The notes beneath the pieces are model-generated. The model saw nothing but the letters and a program-made list of their open reading frames with translations, did no database searches and was not told where the DNA came from. The position numbers and the translations under genes were made by a program. This document shows, one piece after another, positions 15,747-23,372 of a stretch of 39,170 nt of DNA (the stretch's first letter is position 1; each line of letters begins with the position of its first letter). The stretch lies in assembly GCA_046091365.1 (NCBI GenBank), contig JBJTBM010000058.1:1-39170 (forward strand). The letters are read 5' to 3'. Source of the stretch: Casp-actino8 sp046091365. GTDB lineage: Bacteria > Actinomycetota > Acidimicrobiia > Acidimicrobiales > Ilumatobacteraceae.

Positions 15747-15776
15747 GGCATTGGTCGAGTCGACATGGCATTGGTC
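15744..15776. repeat. 13-bp direct repeat at the patatin start
   Basis: CATGGCATTGGTC occurs at 15744-15756 and again at 15764-15776, 20 bp apart. On the minus strand each copy ends in an ATG (15746 and 15766). The two ATGs are in different frames. Confidence 0.8.
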
Positions 15777-15888
15777 TAGCCGATGCCCGCACCATTCTCG
15801 GGGGTTCCGTCGGGGCCCACGGAAAAACGCCGTCGCACCAAACCGATGTGCGCCCCGGGTCGTGACAGGAAGGCATCGAGAGGAATCC

Positions 15889-16155
15889 ATGAAGAAGCAC
15901 CGCCCCATCTCTTTCTCCATCACCGGTACCGGTCTCGCTCTGGTGGTCGCCACGGCGCTGCTCGTCGGCTGCCAGTCGTCGGATTCGACGAAGGACCAGC
16001 CGATGAACTCGAACGTCGAAACCGAGCAGATCGTTCCGTCCGGTGATCCCGCTGTCGATGCCGTGGAGGCCGAGTTGACCAGCCTCGATGCCGACCTTCA
16101 GGTGATCGACGATGCCCTCGCCGAACTCGACTCCCTCGACACCACCGCTCCCTGA
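15889..16155 (+). CDS. Small hypothetical lipoprotein
   Basis: 88 residues. A basic start (MKKHRP) and hydrophobic stretch (TGLALVVATA) lead to lipobox LLVGC, then a Ser-rich mature region. The last 40 residues are acidic and heptad-like (VDAVEAELTSLDADLQVIDD), probably a short coiled coil. The function is unknown. The ATG at 15889 has a good Shine-Dalgarno (GAGAGGA), unlike most genes here. It is followed after 27 bp by the secreted acidic protein gene, with which it is likely cotranscribed. The 142-bp gap upstream holds no promoter I can support. Confidence 0.72.
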   Translation: MKKHRPISFSITGTGLALVVATALLVGCQSSDSTKDQPMNSNVETEQIVPSGDPAVDAVEAELTSLDADLQVIDDALAELDSLDTTAP

Positions 16156-16182
16156 CCGCCCCACCACAGAACAAGGACAAAC

Positions 16183-17712
16183 ATGAAACGCCGCACCGCT
16201 CTCACCTCACTCGCGATCCTCATCACACCGCTGGCTCTTGGTGTCCCGACGGCCCACGCCTCGGGCGATGACGAACACGACGACGACAGCGAACTCGACG
16301 ACGACAGTCCCGAGTCCACGTCGCCGTCGATTCCTCTTCCGTCGACACCGGGCTCGTCGATCCCGTCCTCGTCGATCCCCGGCGCACTTCCGTCTCGGGC
16401 CGTCGAGTTGCGAACCAAGTTGAACGAGGTTCTCGCAAAGATCAACAAGGCGTCGATCTCCGATGCCGTCAAGAACGATCTGCGCGGACAGGTGCAGTCG
16501 TTGCTCGGCAAGCTGGCGAGTGGTCAACGCATCGAGGGACGCGACATCGAAGCCCTGTTGCGGACCATCGAGACCGCGATTCGTGCCAACCGACCCGCCG
16601 CTCCGGGCGCGTCGATCGCGCCCCCGTCGTCGATCGACGTGGGCGGTTCGCACGACGGCGACGACGAGTCGGACGACGACTCCGACTCCGACTCAGAGGG
16701 CGATGACGAGGATGGCGATCACTCGGACAATTCGCTGCCCGGGATCGACGACTCGTCCGGTCGTCCCCGATTCGACATCGACAAGATCCGTCGGGATGGC
16801 GAGACCGTGCGCGGAGACATCACTGCCAACATCGCCCGAGCCACCGCGGCATTGAACACGTTGCCCCAGAGTGAGACGCGCGACTCCGTGCTGGCCACAC
16901 TGGCCGCTTTGCAGTCCCGCGTCGACGCCGGTGAGACGATCCCGTTCGATGAAGCGCGTGCGGTGTTCCGAGCGGCCGCGCGCCTCGTATACGAACGCAT
17001 CGGCCAGAACCCCGACGATGACGACGACGCCCCCGCACCGGGCGAGCTCCCGGCCGAGTTGGCCCGTCAGCGCATGCTCGGCGCGGTCAACCAGGCGCTC
17101 GATCTTTTGGCGGGGAACACCACCGACGCCGGATTGCAGGCTGTCGCCGCGCTCGAAGCTGTAAAGGCGACCCTCGACGCCGGAGAGACGCCCACTCGCG
17201 ACGATTTCGAGAACGCCATGCATCTCGCTCGCGAGGTGTTGGAAGAGTCGCCCGGTGCCAAGGCGCTCCTCACCCTAGCCGGTGTCATCTCCGCGGTGAC
17301 GGCCTCCGACCTACCCGACAACGTGAAGTCGGCGTTGCTCGGTGTGCTCGAAGCCGCCAAGGATCGCATCCTCACCGACCCGACCGTCGACGCCAAGCAG
17401 ATCGTGCGCGACGCCCTCACTCAGGTGCGCGAGGCCCGTATCACGGCCACGGTGCAGCGCATGCTCGAGGTTGCGACGCGGCTCGAGAACCTGGCCACCG
17501 AAGTGGGTAACGGTGACGCGACCTTGTTGATCGCCGAAGCGCGGGCTCTGCTCCAGCCGAGCGATGCAACGCTGCCCACGCGCGGCGATCTGCACCATGC
17601 GCGACGCATCCTGGTGCGGGTCGCCACCATGTTGGCCACGACGCCGCCGACCACGACGCCGCCGACCAGTGCTCCTTCGGGCACCGATGCGCCGTCCACC
17701 ACGGTGGTCTGA
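16183..17712 (+). CDS. Large acidic secreted protein of unknown function
   Basis: 509 residues. A Sec signal peptide (MKRRTALTSLAILITPLALG) has a likely cleavage after AHA. The mature protein opens with an Asp/Glu/Ser tract (EHDDDSELDDDS). Alternating helical modules and a second acidic patch (about 165-190) follow. The helical modules repeat a theme of roughly 100 residues (…VRGDITANIARATAALNTLP…, …QRMLGAVNQALDLLAG…, …VQRMLEVATRLENLA…). A Thr/Pro-rich tail closes the protein. The acidic tracts suggest cation binding, for example calcium, but no canonical motif is seen. AAGGAC upstream of the ATG is the Shine-Dalgarno. It is probably in an operon with the preceding lipoprotein. Confidence 0.7.
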   Translation: MKRRTALTSLAILITPLALGVPTAHASGDDEHDDDSELDDDSPESTSPSIPLPSTPGSSIPSSSIPGALPSRAVELRTKLNEVLAKINKASISDAVKNDLRGQVQSLLGKLASGQRIEGRDIEALLRTIETAIRANRPAAPGASIAPPSSIDVGGSHDGDDESDDDSDSDSEGDDEDGDHSDNSLPGIDDSSGRPRFDIDKIRRDGETVRGDITANIARATAALNTLPQSETRDSVLATLAALQSRVDAGETIPFDEARAVFRAAARLVYERIGQNPDDDDDAPAPGELPAELARQRMLGAVNQALDLLAGNTTDAGLQAVAALEAVKATLDAGETPTRDDFENAMHLAREVLEESPGAKALLTLAGVISAVTASDLPDNVKSALLGVLEAAKDRILTDPTVDAKQIVRDALTQVREARITATVQRMLEVATRLENLATEVGNGDATLLIAEARALLQPSDATLPTRGDLHHARRILVRVATMLATTPPTTTPPTSAPSGTDAPSTTVV

Positions 17713-17724
17713 TTTCATGGGCGG

Positions 17725-18171
17725 GTGGACGAGTATTCCGCCCGATTGCTCGACAGCGTGATCGCCGTCGTCGAGGACTGGGCGAACCGGTTGCTCGACG
17801 AACGACTGGCGTCCAGCGGTCGTCTCCGGAGCGTCGCCGAGGAGTCCCGTCGCTCGGCGGTGGCAACCGCGCGGACGATCGCGGTCGACGGCTTGGGCCG
17901 ACTGCTGGCGCTCGATCCGGAGAGCCAGCGCAGCAACCCACTGGCGATCCTGCGTGACGCCACCGTTCCGCTCGGTGACTTGCTGACGTCGAGTGGCGTG
18001 GCGCCCGTCGAGCGCGACGAGTTCAGCGTGCGCTCGTTCCCCCGGGACATCCACGGCTTGGCCCCGGCCACGTGGGCCGACGTCGACGAACGATTGGTCG
18101 AGCCGGGCCTCGAATGGGGGGCATTCAAGGCCGCCACCATCATCGCTCGGCGGCGGGACGAACGATCCTGA
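17725..18171 (+). CDS. Hypothetical protein
   Basis: 148 residues, not recognised. It starts with GTG (MDEYSARLLDSVIAVVEDW…). The N-terminal 70 residues are amphipathic helices rich in Arg and Ala; the C-terminal half has DATVPLGDLLTSSG and ends in a basic helix (FKAATIIARRRDERS). There is no signal peptide or membrane segment. The gap to the upstream secreted-protein gene is 12 bp, so cotranscription is plausible, and glnD follows after 58 bp. The GTG has only a weak GGGCGG upstream. Confidence 0.6.
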   Translation: MDEYSARLLDSVIAVVEDWANRLLDERLASSGRLRSVAEESRRSAVATARTIAVDGLGRLLALDPESQRSNPLAILRDATVPLGDLLTSSGVAPVERDEFSVRSFPRDIHGLAPATWADVDERLVEPGLEWGAFKAATIIARRRDERS

Positions 18172-18217
18172 ATCGTGGCGTTCACACTCGGTCGGGCGCG
18201 TGGGGCCGATCGTGCGA

Positions 18218-18223
18218 CAGACT
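18218..18223 (+). promoter_or_regulatory. Weak candidate -10 of glnD
   Basis: CAGACT, 6 nt before the ATG at 18230. It keeps the A and final T of TAnnnT at the usual leaderless spacing. No -35 is evident. Confidence 0.3.
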
Positions 18224-18229
18224 GTGCCC

Positions 18230-20512
18230 ATGGAACGTCGGCGCCAGGTCCTGAGCGACCCCAACCTGCGCGGGGTGCGACTCACCCGCGAGTTGTGCGC
18301 CGCGACCGACGAATGGCTTCGGGAGCTCTGGAGTGCCGCCACCGAACAGGTCGCGCCGAGTAAGCGGTGCGCGCTCGTGGCCGTGGGCGGTTACGGACGC
18401 GGGGAGTTGGCCCCGTTCAGCGACCTCGACGTGATGTTGATCCACGACGGCGCCAAGAACGTCGACGACCTGGCCGCCAAGATCTGGTATCCAATCTGGG
18501 ATTCGGGATTGAAACTCGGTCATTCGGTGAGCACCGTGAAGCAGGCCCTCGAGTTGGCCAAGTCCGAACTCGACTCGGCGACGGCACTGTTGAGCGCGCG
18601 CCTGCTGGCGGGGGACACGGATCTGGCCCAGGAGTTGGCGCGCGAAGGTCTGAAGGTGTGGCGCAACGCCGCCGACCAGAGACTTCCGGAGTTGATGCGT
18701 CGCGTGCGCGCGCGACAGGCCGAACACGGTGAAGTGGCGTTCCTGCTCGAGCCGAATTTGAAAGAGGGCTACGGCGGACTGCGCGACATTCACGCGTTGT
18801 CGTGGGCCGAGGCAGCCGGTGTGGAGATCACGCGATCTGATCGCGCGGCTCTCGATGCCGGTCGCGACGTGTTGATGGCTCTGCGGGTGGCCCTGCACCG
18901 ACATCAGGGCCGTGCCGTCGAGGTCATGCATCTCGAGGATCAAGACTCGGTGGCGACCGTCTGCGGTTACAAGAACGCCGACGCCCTCGTGGCGTCGCTG
19001 TCGAACGCCGGTCGTTCGGTGGCCTGGGTGGGCGACGAAGTGTGGGCGCGGGTGGCCGCGGCCAAAGCCAAAGCCGTGCCCGATCAGCCGCTGGCTCCCG
19101 GAGTGTTGTTGCACAACGGCGAGATCCACTTGGACGACATCATCGATCCCGCGACCGATCCGACGTTGTTGTTGCGCGTGGCCGCCGCCGCGGCACGACA
19201 CAAGGCGCGCATCGACCGACTGACCCTCGACCGATTGGCCACCGCGTGTCCGCCCCTTCCGTCGCCCTGGCCGGTAGGGGCGATCGACGACCTCGTCGGA
19301 CTGTTGCTCACCGGGCACGACGCCATTCCCGTGCTCGAGGCCCTCGACCAACGGGGATTGTGGGTGAAGGTGTTGCCCGAGTGGGCCCCCAATCGGAGCA
19401 AGCCGCAACGCAACGCGTACCACCGGTTCACCGTCGATCGCCACCTCTGGGAGGCGACGGCCAACGCGGCGTCGTGGGCCGACCGTGTGGCCCGCCCCGA
19501 CCTGTTGGTTCTGGGTGCACTCTTCCACGACATCGGCAAGGGTTACCCGGGCGACCATACCGAGGTGGGAGTGGCGATGGTGCAACGAATCGGACCGCGA
19601 CTCGGCCTCAACGCCGAGGACACCGAGATCGTGTGCACGATGGTGAAGCATCACTTGTTGCTCCCCGATGTCGCGACGCGGCGCGACCTGGCCGACGGCG
19701 CGACCATCATGCTGGTCGCCGATGAGGTGCGTACCCCGCTCGTACTCGACTTGTTGCACGGACTGACCGAGGCCGACAGTCTTGCCACCGGCACCGCCGC
19801 GTGGGGTTCGTGGAAAGCCGAACTCGTGAACGACCTCGTGCGTCGCGTGCATCTCGTTCTCGGCGGGGCCGACGTCGCGGAGGCGCAGTGGCGCCTGTTC
19901 CCCGACGCCGAGGTGCTCGAGATGATGGCCGGCGGTGTGATCACGATCGGGTTCGACGCCGACACCGTGACCGTCGTGAGCCCCGACCGACCCGGAACAT
20001 TCAGCCGAGTGGCGGGGGTCCTGGCGCTGCACGGACTCGGGGTTCTCGGAGCCCAAGCGCACTCCGACGAGCAAGGCATGGCCGCCTCGCAATTCCGCGT
20101 GATGGTGCCCAGTCACGGTCCGATCGAGTGGGGGCTGATCGTGACCAACCTCGAGCGCGCTTTGCGCGGCCAACTGGCGATCGAGTCGCGACTCGCCGAG
20201 CGAGCCAAGTCGTACCGGCGCAAACGTCGGTCGGCGGGCGAACTCGGTCCACCGCGCGTGACCTTCTTCGACGAGGCGTCGTCGAACGCCACGGTGATCG
20301 AGGTGCGGGCCCCCGACCAGCACGGAATCCTGCACCGCGTCACCAAAGCCATGGCCGAGGTGGGCCTCGACATTCGCCACGCGACCGTTCAGACCATCGG
20401 CGACGAGGTCGTCGACGCCTTCTACGTGCGCACATCGTTTGGTGAGAAGTTGGTCGATCCCTTCCACCGCAAGGAAGTCGAACGAGCGATCCTGTTCACG
20501 CTCGCCGAATGA
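18230..20512 (+). CDS. glnD: Bifunctional PII uridylyltransferase/uridylyl-removing enzyme GlnD
   Basis: 760 residues. Glutamine sensor that modifies PII signalling proteins; in actinobacteria the equivalent enzyme adenylylates GlnK. Domains in order: a nucleotidyltransferase with GGYGRGELAPFSDLD (about 53-67, catalytic D65 and D67); a helical linker with LLEPNLKEGYGGLRDIH; an HD domain with HDIGKG that removes the modification; and two C-terminal ACT domains (PDRPGTFSRVAGVLALHG and APDQHGILHRVTKAMAEVGL) that bind glutamine. It is shorter than the proteobacterial enzyme (about 890), as is usual for actinobacteria. The usual amtB-glnK partners are absent from the window. Confidence 0.94.
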   Translation: MERRRQVLSDPNLRGVRLTRELCAATDEWLRELWSAATEQVAPSKRCALVAVGGYGRGELAPFSDLDVMLIHDGAKNVDDLAAKIWYPIWDSGLKLGHSVSTVKQALELAKSELDSATALLSARLLAGDTDLAQELAREGLKVWRNAADQRLPELMRRVRARQAEHGEVAFLLEPNLKEGYGGLRDIHALSWAEAAGVEITRSDRAALDAGRDVLMALRVALHRHQGRAVEVMHLEDQDSVATVCGYKNADALVASLSNAGRSVAWVGDEVWARVAAAKAKAVPDQPLAPGVLLHNGEIHLDDIIDPATDPTLLLRVAAAAARHKARIDRLTLDRLATACPPLPSPWPVGAIDDLVGLLLTGHDAIPVLEALDQRGLWVKVLPEWAPNRSKPQRNAYHRFTVDRHLWEATANAASWADRVARPDLLVLGALFHDIGKGYPGDHTEVGVAMVQRIGPRLGLNAEDTEIVCTMVKHHLLLPDVATRRDLADGATIMLVADEVRTPLVLDLLHGLTEADSLATGTAAWGSWKAELVNDLVRRVHLVLGGADVAEAQWRLFPDAEVLEMMAGGVITIGFDADTVTVVSPDRPGTFSRVAGVLALHGLGVLGAQAHSDEQGMAASQFRVMVPSHGPIEWGLIVTNLERALRGQLAIESRLAERAKSYRRKRRSAGELGPPRVTFFDEASSNATVIEVRAPDQHGILHRVTKAMAEVGLDIRHATVQTIGDEVVDAFYVRTSFGEKLVDPFHRKEVERAILFTLAE

Positions 20513-20517
20513 GCCAC

Positions 20518-20523
20518 TAGTTT
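20518..20523 (+). promoter_or_regulatory. Leaderless-type -10 box of the NUDIX gene
   Basis: TAGTTT, 6 nt before the ATG at 20530, in the 17-bp gap after glnD. The NUDIX gene can therefore be transcribed separately from glnD. Confidence 0.5.
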
Positions 20524-20529
20524 TCTCGC

Positions 20530-21228
20530 ATGTCCGACGCGACTCCCGCCGACTTCACGCGCGATCTCGTGCGTTGGAGCGAGACGCTCGCCGGAATCGC
20601 ACGCACCGGGATGGGCTTCACCGAGAGCCTGTACGAGCGCGAGCGGTACGAGGAGATCCTCCATGTGGCCGCCGACATCAAAGCGGCCGCCGACGAGGCG
20701 CTCGAGGTTCGGCGCGAACAGGATCACTTCGTGCAGGAATGGATGGACTCGATCGGCGAAGGTGTTCCGGGTTACGTGACCCCGAAGGTGGCGGTCGGCG
20801 CGATCGTCGGCAACGACGAGGGGCGGATCCTGTTGGTCAAACGACCCGACAGTGGTGTGTGGTTGTATCCCACCGGTTGGGCCGACGTCGGCTACTCGCC
20901 GAGCGAGGTGGCCATCAAGGAAGTGCACGAGGAAACCGGAATCGAATGCGAGCCGGTGCGTCTGATCGGGGTGGTGGACGGCCAACGCATGGGCTTCAGT
21001 CGATTCGGTATGTACATGCTCTTGTTCCATTGTCGCGCCACCGGGGGCACGTTGCAGGGGCATCCGTTGGAGACCGCCGACATCGGTTGGTTCCAGCGCG
21101 ATGCCCTGCCCGAACCAACGGCGGGGGCGCAGTGGTGGGGGCCGTCGGCCTTCGCCGCCATCGACGGTCTCGACGCGCCGCCGACGTTCGATGCTCCACG
21201 CGACCCGGTGTGGCGCCGCGCCGACTGA
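20530..21228 (+). CDS. NUDIX hydrolase with N-terminal NUDIX-associated domain
   Basis: 232 residues. The N-terminal 65 residues are helical (RWSETLAGIARTGMGF…) and match the domain preceding NUDIX folds in ADP-ribose/nucleotide-sugar hydrolases (NUDIX_N_2 type). The NUDIX box runs from GWADVGYSPSE to KEVHEETGI. The essential metal-binding Glu pair is present; the first Glu of the classical box is Tyr and the Arg is Lys, both common in this subfamily. The likely substrate is a nucleoside diphosphate linked to another group, not resolvable by sequence. The stop sits in a 14-bp palindrome (CGACTGATCAGTCG, 21222-21235) shared with the stop of the convergent PAC2 gene. Confidence 0.88.
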   Translation: MSDATPADFTRDLVRWSETLAGIARTGMGFTESLYERERYEEILHVAADIKAAADEALEVRREQDHFVQEWMDSIGEGVPGYVTPKVAVGAIVGNDEGRILLVKRPDSGVWLYPTGWADVGYSPSEVAIKEVHEETGIECEPVRLIGVVDGQRMGFSRFGMYMLLFHCRATGGTLQGHPLETADIGWFQRDALPEPTAGAQWWGPSAFAAIDGLDAPPTFDAPRDPVWRRAD

Positions 21229-21235
21229 TCAGTCG
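21222..21235. terminator. Palindrome spanning two convergent stop codons
   Basis: CGACTGATCAGTCG is a perfect 14-bp palindrome holding the NUDIX TGA (21226-21228) and the PAC2 stop (21229-21231). It could act as a short bidirectional terminator, but without a loop it is weak. Confidence 0.3.
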
Positions 21236-22155
21236 TCGTGCTGACTGCGTAGGAACTGTTCGACTTCTTCGAGGAAGGCTTCGCTGTCGAGTGAGTCCTC
21301 GGTGATCGGGGTCGACGCGGCAATGGCTTCGTCGTCGGCGTACTCGTCCTCGTCGTCGTCCTCGTCGTCGTCCTCGTACTCGTCGTCCATGTTCTCGAGG
21401 CGCTCGAGGTAGGACGACAACGACGGGTCGTTTTCGATGATCTGGTCGATCGCTTCCTCGTACTGGTCGAGTTGGGCGTCGAGAGTCGCGGTCGGGGCGT
21501 CGCAACCGACGATCTCCGACAGGCGGTCGATGAGCGCGGCCGCCGCCTTGGGTGACGGCAACTGGGCGGCGTAGGCCGGAACGGCGGCCCACAGCGAGAC
21601 GGTGGCCAGGCCGGCGCGGTGCGCGGCGTCGTTGAGTACTCCGACGATCCCCGTCGGCCCTTCGTATCGACTGCGCTGCAGATCGTGCGCGTCGATCACC
21701 TCTTGATCGACCGCGGTGCCGAGTACCTGGGTGGCGTGGCGGTGGGGAACGTCGGCGAGCAATGCACCGAGCGAGACGACGCTGCTGGCTTTGTACGTCT
21801 GGGCAACACCCACGATCTGTTTGCAGAACGACTTCCAGCGCAACGCCGGCTCGGGACCAAGAACGAGGATCAGATCTTGGTCGTCGGAGGTGACCGACCA
21901 CATGCTGACGGTCGGCCAGACGATGCTGCGGTTGAGCCCGTCGGACAAGCGCACGTGCGGACGGATAGTGGCGAAGTCGGTGTACTCCTCGGGCTCGATC
22001 TCGGCGAGCGGTGCGGCGCCCATCTGTTCGATCATCGTCTTGAGGGCCATGCTCGCCGCGTCGGCCGCGTCGTTCCAGCCGGTGAAAGCGGCGATCACGT
22101 GGGGCCGACGGAGTTCGGGCCGCCGAATCCAACGAACGTGTTCCAGATCAGCCAT
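21229..22155 (-). CDS. PAC2 family protein (proteasome assembly chaperone-like)
   Basis: 308 residues. A PAC2 domain covers about residues 15-220. FTGWNDAADAASMALK, the LVLGPEPALRWKSF strand, and the SLGALLADVPHRHATQVLGTAVDQE segment are typical of actinobacterial PAC2 proteins. Family members resemble eukaryotic 20S assembly chaperones, and actinobacteria have proteasomes, but a role here is unproven. The C-terminus carries a very acidic tail (DDEYEDDDEDDDEDEYADDE), encoded by a GTC/CTC-rich microrepeat, followed by a short helix. The ATG at 22155 has TAGCGT 8 nt upstream; the intervening GAGGGG could also serve as a weak ribosome binding site. Confidence 0.85.
   Translation of the reverse strand: MADLEHVRWIRRPELRRPHVIAAFTGWNDAADAASMALKTMIEQMGAAPLAEIEPEEYTDFATIRPHVRLSDGLNRSIVWPTVSMWSVTSDDQDLILVLGPEPALRWKSFCKQIVGVAQTYKASSVVSLGALLADVPHRHATQVLGTAVDQEVIDAHDLQRSRYEGPTGIVGVLNDAAHRAGLATVSLWAAVPAYAAQLPSPKAAAALIDRLSEIVGCDAPTATLDAQLDQYEEAIDQIIENDPSLSSYLERLENMDDEYEDDDEDDDEDEYADDEAIAASTPITEDSLDSEAFLEEVEQFLRSQHDD
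21341..21388. repeat. Trinucleotide-rich low-complexity tract
   Basis: Irregular repeats of CGTCGTCGTCCT-type units on the plus strand encode the Asp/Glu tail of the PAC2 protein. Such tracts can change length by slippage. Confidence 0.7.
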
Positions 22156-22163
22156 CGCCCCTC

Positions 22164-22169
22164 ACGCTA
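22164..22169 (-). promoter_or_regulatory. Candidate -10 box of the PAC2 gene
   Basis: TAGCGT on the minus strand, 8 nt before the ATG at 22155, slightly further than at other leaderless starts. Confidence 0.4.
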
Positions 22170-22231
22170 TCGCCGATTCGGACAGGCACGAGCGAGCGCG
22201 CGGGAGACGCACCACACTCTTTCGTGAGTGG

Positions 22232-23314
22232 TCAGAGCGTCGGCCGCACGATGAATTGGACGAACCCACCGTCCCCGGACACCTCGTCGACGAGGTTGCT
22301 GTCGTACACGTCGTTCGGGCCCTGCATGAGGTCGTACTCGGTCGCATCGGTGGGGGTGGTGACGAGGGTCCAGGCCTGACGCTTGTAGGTGAGGTTCTGC
22401 GGGTGCAGTCGGTGCGCCTCTTTCCACCACCGCACGGCGGCATCACCGTGCCCGACCCGGTGCAGGTGCTCACCGAGGGCGAAACACGCGGCGGCCCGGG
22501 CCTCGTGATCGGAGTGCGGACGACTCCGCTCGATGACCTCGTCGGGAGTCATCGCGTACGGGGACCCCGATCCGTTGTGCACCCAGTCGATGATCGCGGC
22601 GCGGTAGGCCTCGGCGTCGTCGGGGATGGCCTTGACGGCCCGCATGACCTTGCCGATCTGTTCGGGCAGGTTGTCGGGAATCTCCATGTCGCGCAGAGGA
22701 CTGCGCTCGATCGACGCCGCCTCGGCCGGTCGGACGAGCACACCGCCCTCGTCGATCCAGACGGCCATCGGGATATTGGTGAATCCGAAGTGCGCGTTCG
22801 TGGAGTGAGTCGTGTCGATCAGGCTCGGATGCGTCGGTGCGACGATGTCGTTCCACGGTTTCGCCCGCTCGATGTCGATGTCGAGTGCGACCGTGACGAT
22901 GGTCGCTCCGAAGGGTTCGATCTCACGGTGAAGTGCCTGCCACCCGGACAGGCTCGACCGGCAGCCTCAATAACTCGACCAGGCGAGCAGGATCACCTTC
23001 TTGCCGCGCAACGAGGAGAGTCGGAACGGCTGACGGTCGAAGGTCATCAACTCGGGATCCGCTGCCACCGCGGTGGACAACGCGCGTCCGTTGAGAGTTG
23101 CGGTGCCCAGAGCCCACACACCGTGGTCGGGGTCGTGGACGACGGGCATGCCCAGTCGACCCGCCGCGGCCTCGACGTCGATGGTGCCGTCGGCGTCGAC
23201 CGCGCCCGGAGCGGGCACGCACACCTCGCCGCGACACAGACCCTCGGGTTTCGGCTCCCAGCCGGTGCCGGCGTGGAAATCGGCGGTGGAGACGCGCAGT
23301 CGGTCGACGATCAT
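22232..23314 (-). CDS. Redoxin-domain selenoprotein (UGA = selenocysteine 116)
   Basis: One open frame of 360 residues from ATG 23314, interrupted only by TGA at 22969-22967. The N-terminal region (1-95) has a CRGEVC pair (C27, C32). The thioredoxin-fold redoxin domain follows: GKKVILLAWSSY, then the UGA codon at residue 116, then GCRSSLSGWQALHREI, TIVTVALDID, HPSLIDTTH and IPMAVWIDEGGVLVRPAE. The UGA falls where the first redox cysteine of ResA/TlpA-like proteins lies, giving U-G-C. The C-terminal 120 residues are helical (ARAAACFALGEHLHRVGHGDAAVRWWKEAHRLHP, a TPR-like unit). Both halves are in the same frame, the 66 codons between TGA and the next ATG (22768) are open, and a SECIS-like hairpin follows. 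There is no signal peptide; likely cytosolic thiol/peroxide chemistry. Confidence 0.85.
22935..22953 (-). promoter_or_regulatory. Candidate bacterial SECIS hairpin
   Basis: On the mRNA GCCUGUC (22953-22947) pairs with GGCAGGC (22941-22935), 7 bp including one U-G wobble, around loop CGGGU. The loop begins 20 nt after the UGA and has G in its second position. Both fit the known bacterial SECIS constraints for SelB binding. It lies inside the coding sequence, as bacterial SECIS elements do. Confidence 0.65.
22967..22969 (-). other. In-frame UGA read as selenocysteine
   Basis: TGA codon 116 of the redoxin gene, between TAT (Tyr) and GGC-TGC (Gly-Cys). Decoding as Sec would give a U-G-C redox motif. 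Decoding as stop would leave a 115-residue fragment ending just before its active site. Confidence 0.82.
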
Positions 23315-23320
23315 GTGATC

Positions 23321-23326
23321 ATTCTG
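23321..23326 (-). promoter_or_regulatory. Candidate -10 of the selenoprotein gene
   Basis: CAGAAT on the minus strand, 6 nt before the ATG at 23314; the first base differs from TAnnnT. No Shine-Dalgarno is visible. Confidence 0.35.
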
Positions 23327-23372
23327 TCACGCGCGAGCGACGGTGTCGTCACCTTGGACGGACCATCGGCGT

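Noticed and set aside
15777..15888. ECF-sigma promoter before the small lipoprotein
   Set aside because: A few GGAAA-like pieces occur, but no pair with the right spacing could be supported.
18182..20467. Long minus-strand open frame (761 codons) opposite glnD
   Set aside because: High-GC antisense shadow; the glnD motifs on the plus strand are unambiguous.
22232..22768. A separate 178-codon gene starting at ATG 22768
   Set aside because: It begins in the middle of the redoxin fold, lacks a ribosome binding site or -10 box, and the frame is open upstream to the TGA. It is the C-terminal part of the selenoprotein.
22967..22969. TGA as a nonsense mutation (pseudogene)
   Set aside because: Possible, but the stop hits exactly the redox cysteine position, no other damage exists in 360 codons, and a SECIS-like hairpin follows.
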